This document shows positions 5,283-6,606 of a DNA stretch of 6,606 nucleotides, one piece after another. The stretch lies in assembly GCA_002395085.1 (NCBI GenBank), contig DGVV01000075.1, positions 31,120 through 37,725 of the forward strand, written 5' to 3'. This stretch comes from Ruminococcus sp. UBA4275. Its GTDB lineage: Bacteria; Bacillota; Clostridia; Oscillospirales; Ruminococcaceae. Position numbers and translations under genes: made by a program. The notes beneath the pieces were generated by a model. The model searched no databases, was not told the origin of the DNA, and worked only from the letters and a program-made list of their open reading frames with translations. Within the stretch, counting starts at the first letter, position 1; each line of letters begins with the position of its first letter.

Positions 5283-5500
5283 ACCACACTTGAACAGGCA
5301 TAACGGTATCCACCGATGACAAAAGGTCAAGAGACGTGGATTGCGTACCGAAAACGGCGCACGAGGGTCAAGGTGGGAGCACTGTAAAAACGGCACGCGA
5401 TGGCGGCGGTAAACGGTCACTTGCGGGAAATCGGCAATCCCAGACGGTAAACCGATCGGTGCGGCGGCGGTCGCGGAGCGTTCTCCGAATACGCAAGAAA
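5283..5500. other. Uncharacterised intergenic stretch between the divergent units
   Basis: The stretch is GC-rich. The NUMOD4 frame is open upstream to an ATG at 5336, giving an Arg/Ser-rich extension without a ribosome-binding site, so I do not take it as coding. Recurrent 'AAACGG' and 'GTAAACGGTC/GTAAACCGATC' segments and small stems (CGGAG/CTCCG around 5475-5488) occur. A 23-codon frame from 5316 has protein-like composition (WIAYRKRR) but no ribosome-binding site. No convincing + strand promoter was found, though one is expected here. It may hold eroded gene fragments. Confidence 0.4.
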
Positions 5501-5512
5501 AAGGAGGTAAAA

Positions 5513-5812
5513 ATGGCTGAGTTTACAAGGTTACATAACACACCTATACCCGGCTATGAAGGACTGTATTCCGCCACAGATGACGGCAGGGTTTACAGTC
5601 ACTTCACGGAGAGGTTTATGCGGGTTTCCCGCACACGGGAAGGAATCCCGCACGTCCGCCTCTCAGACGGTTGTGGTAACGCGAAAACCATCGCACTTTG
5701 CGTGGTTATCGCGGCGGCTTTTCTTGGTTATACCGTGGATGGTTATGTTCATAACGCGGACGGAGACGTTATGAACAACGCAGTTGACAAGCGATGCAGT
5801 TTTTCGGTGTAA
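5513..5812 (+). pseudogene. NUMOD4-HNH homing endonuclease, truncated after the start of the HNH
   Basis: Start ATG 5513 follows AAGGAGG (5501-5507). The 99-residue product begins with a clear NUMOD4 DNA-binding motif, IPGYEGLYSATDDGRVYSH, then the usual beta strands (HVRLSDG), the helix corresponding to VHRLVAxAF (here ALCVVIAAAFLGY), and the start of the HNH, YVHNADGDVMNNAVD. The consensus at that point is VNH-x-DGD-x-x-NN, so the key His is displaced. After NNAVDKRCS the frame ends within three codons, where the family normally continues with NLxWCS and a further HNH/tail. It overlaps the next frame by 19 bp at a run of five T (5800-5804); a -1 shift there would fuse the two products. I read it as a broken free-standing phage HNH endonuclease whose end was lost at a recombination junction near 5790-5800. 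Confidence 0.65.
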
Positions 5813-6489
5813 AATACGACGCTTTTTCAAATTACCTCGTATATCCAGTACGAGACATCAATGGAAACATTGTAAACATCGGCGGCAGGACGCTCGACCC
5901 TAACTACAAAGAAAAAAAGATGCGTAAATATACGTATTTTAAGAAGTGGGGCGGGCAAATGAACGTCGTGTACGGTTTGTTCGAGAATATGGAGAGCATT
6001 CGTTTGAAAAACGAAGTGATCCTGTTCGAAGGTATGAAAAGTGTGATGATCGCCCGTGGTTTTGGCTATAAAAATTGCGGTGCAATCCTCACGTCCCACC
6101 TCAACTCCGCACAAATGCGAATCTTGGCGAAGCTCGGCGTCCGTGTTGTCTTCGCCCTTGACAAAGAAATAGTAACGATCTCAGCAAGGGCGCTATACTT
6201 CCAATTTGTTAAACTTATGCGAGAGCACGGTTATGATAATGTCAGGTTTCATGACCTTCGCCATATAGCCGCGTCCGACATGAACAGGCTTGGCATACCA
6301 GATAAAGTTGCTGCTGAGCGTGGTGGCTGGGCAACGACATATACTATGCGGGCAGTTTATCAACACGCATTTTCTGCCGACCGAGAAATGGCAGATGATC
6401 TAATAAATGAGTATTACACCAACCTATTCAGTGGTGAGAGCCATTCTCAAATAACAGAATATGACTCAAAAGATGACGCGCACTTTTGA
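5794..6489 (+). pseudogene. Chimera: DnaG-type primase fragment fused to a tyrosine integrase C-terminus
   Basis: Residues 3-125 match the core of phage DnaG-like primases: FFGVKYD, YPVRDINGNIVNIGGRTLD, YFKKWGGQMNVVYGL, then a toprim core with VILFEGMKS (E79) and VVFALDKE (D123). The zinc finger and N-terminal half are missing, and the usual EGxxD reads EGMKS. At about residue 126 (nt 6168) the protein turns into a tyrosine integrase: KLMREHGYDNVRFHDLRHIAAS (H153, R156), ERGGW (W179) and VYQHAF (nucleophile Y189). The first catalytic Arg, Lys and the whole arm- and core-binding half are absent. Neither half should work as primase or recombinase. There is no ribosome-binding site at ATG 5794. 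The order primase fragment, integrase end, att site suggests an internal deletion that brought a mid-genome gene next to the int-att end. An assembly error is an alternative. Confidence 0.75.
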
Positions 6490-6525
6490 AATCGACGTAT
6501 CTACAGCAGTTTCATCGTTTTTGTA

Positions 6526-6552
6526 GCGGGTTCGATTCCCCTCATCTGCTTC
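6526..6552 (+). mobile_element. Attachment site: 3' end of a tRNA gene (tRNA-Gly-like)
   Basis: GCGGG-TTCGATT-CCCCT (6526-6542) is a tRNA T arm with one mismatch (C6527 opposite C6541), followed by the 3' acceptor strand CATCTGC and T at position 73. No 5' half (GCAGATG...) lies upstream. A lone tRNA 3' end about 36 bp after an integrase C-terminus is the usual layout of a phage att site. T73 and the GCGGG stem resemble bacterial tRNA-Gly, but the identity is inferred. It could be attP or one end of an integrated element. Confidence 0.7.
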
Positions 6553-6557
6553 TGATC

Positions 6558-6584
6558 AAAGGCACGCATCTGCGTGCCTTTTTT
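6558..6584 (+). terminator. Strong intrinsic terminator after the tRNA end
   Basis: GGCACGC (6561-6567) pairs with GCGTGCC (6572-6578) around ATCT and is followed by six T; AAA before the stem extends the pairing into the T run. It lies about 8 nt after the tRNA 3' end and would terminate a tRNA transcript or the + strand fragments upstream. Confidence 0.9.
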
Positions 6585-6606
6585 CATTGGCAAAGAAAAC
6601 CCCCGG

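Noticed and set aside
5336..5512. N-terminal extension of the NUMOD4 gene
   Set aside because: No ribosome-binding site at 5336, low-complexity Arg/Ser composition, and an excellent AAGGAGG directly before ATG 5513.

Overview
This window looks like accessory DNA of a phage or prophage from a gut or rumen Bacillota, probably an Oscillospirales/Ruminococcus-like host. The evidence is strong AAGGAGG ribosome-binding sites, a MrpR-family (SPbeta-type) tyrosine-recombinase-fold repressor, small phage proteins typical of Clostridia, a Ruminococcus-style dockerin-like segment, and an integrase C-terminus next to a tRNA 3' end. All family calls are from sequence recognition by eye; no search was run.

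Layout. Positions 2-823 hold the 3' part of an unrecognised Ala/Lys-rich gene. Positions 824-2351 form an approximately 1.5 kb stretch with no credible protein gene but very dense secondary structure. It has more than 25 consecutive near-perfect hairpins from about 890 to 2050, GNRA-type loops on the + strand, an internal terminator-like hairpin (1851-1880), a run of seven U-rich 'YTGGTTTT' motifs (about 2080-2290), and a tRNA-like acceptor + T-arm that lacks D and anticodon arms (2269-2313). This is the best candidate for something undescribed, or for a member of the giant ornate phage RNA group (GOLLD/ROOL-like).

Positions 2352-4037 (+) are a compact operon. A 10-codon leader, a 59-aa Cys-containing protein and a 234-aa mosaic protein are joined by two ATGA stop/start overlaps, and an unrecognised 247-aa protein follows. 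Positions 4044-5190 (-) hold a small acidic helical phage protein and the MrpR-like repressor, transcribed from a near-perfect sigma-A promoter whose -10 lies inside a 7-bp inverted repeat that is a likely operator.

Positions 5513-6550 (+) read like a row of gene fragments: a NUMOD4/HNH N-terminus, a DnaG/toprim primase fragment fused in frame to the last third of a tyrosine integrase, then the 3' end of a tRNA (att site) and a strong terminator. The right side therefore looks like an element end that has suffered internal deletions, or a mosaic produced by recombination. The left side carries the lysogeny repressor and small accessory genes.
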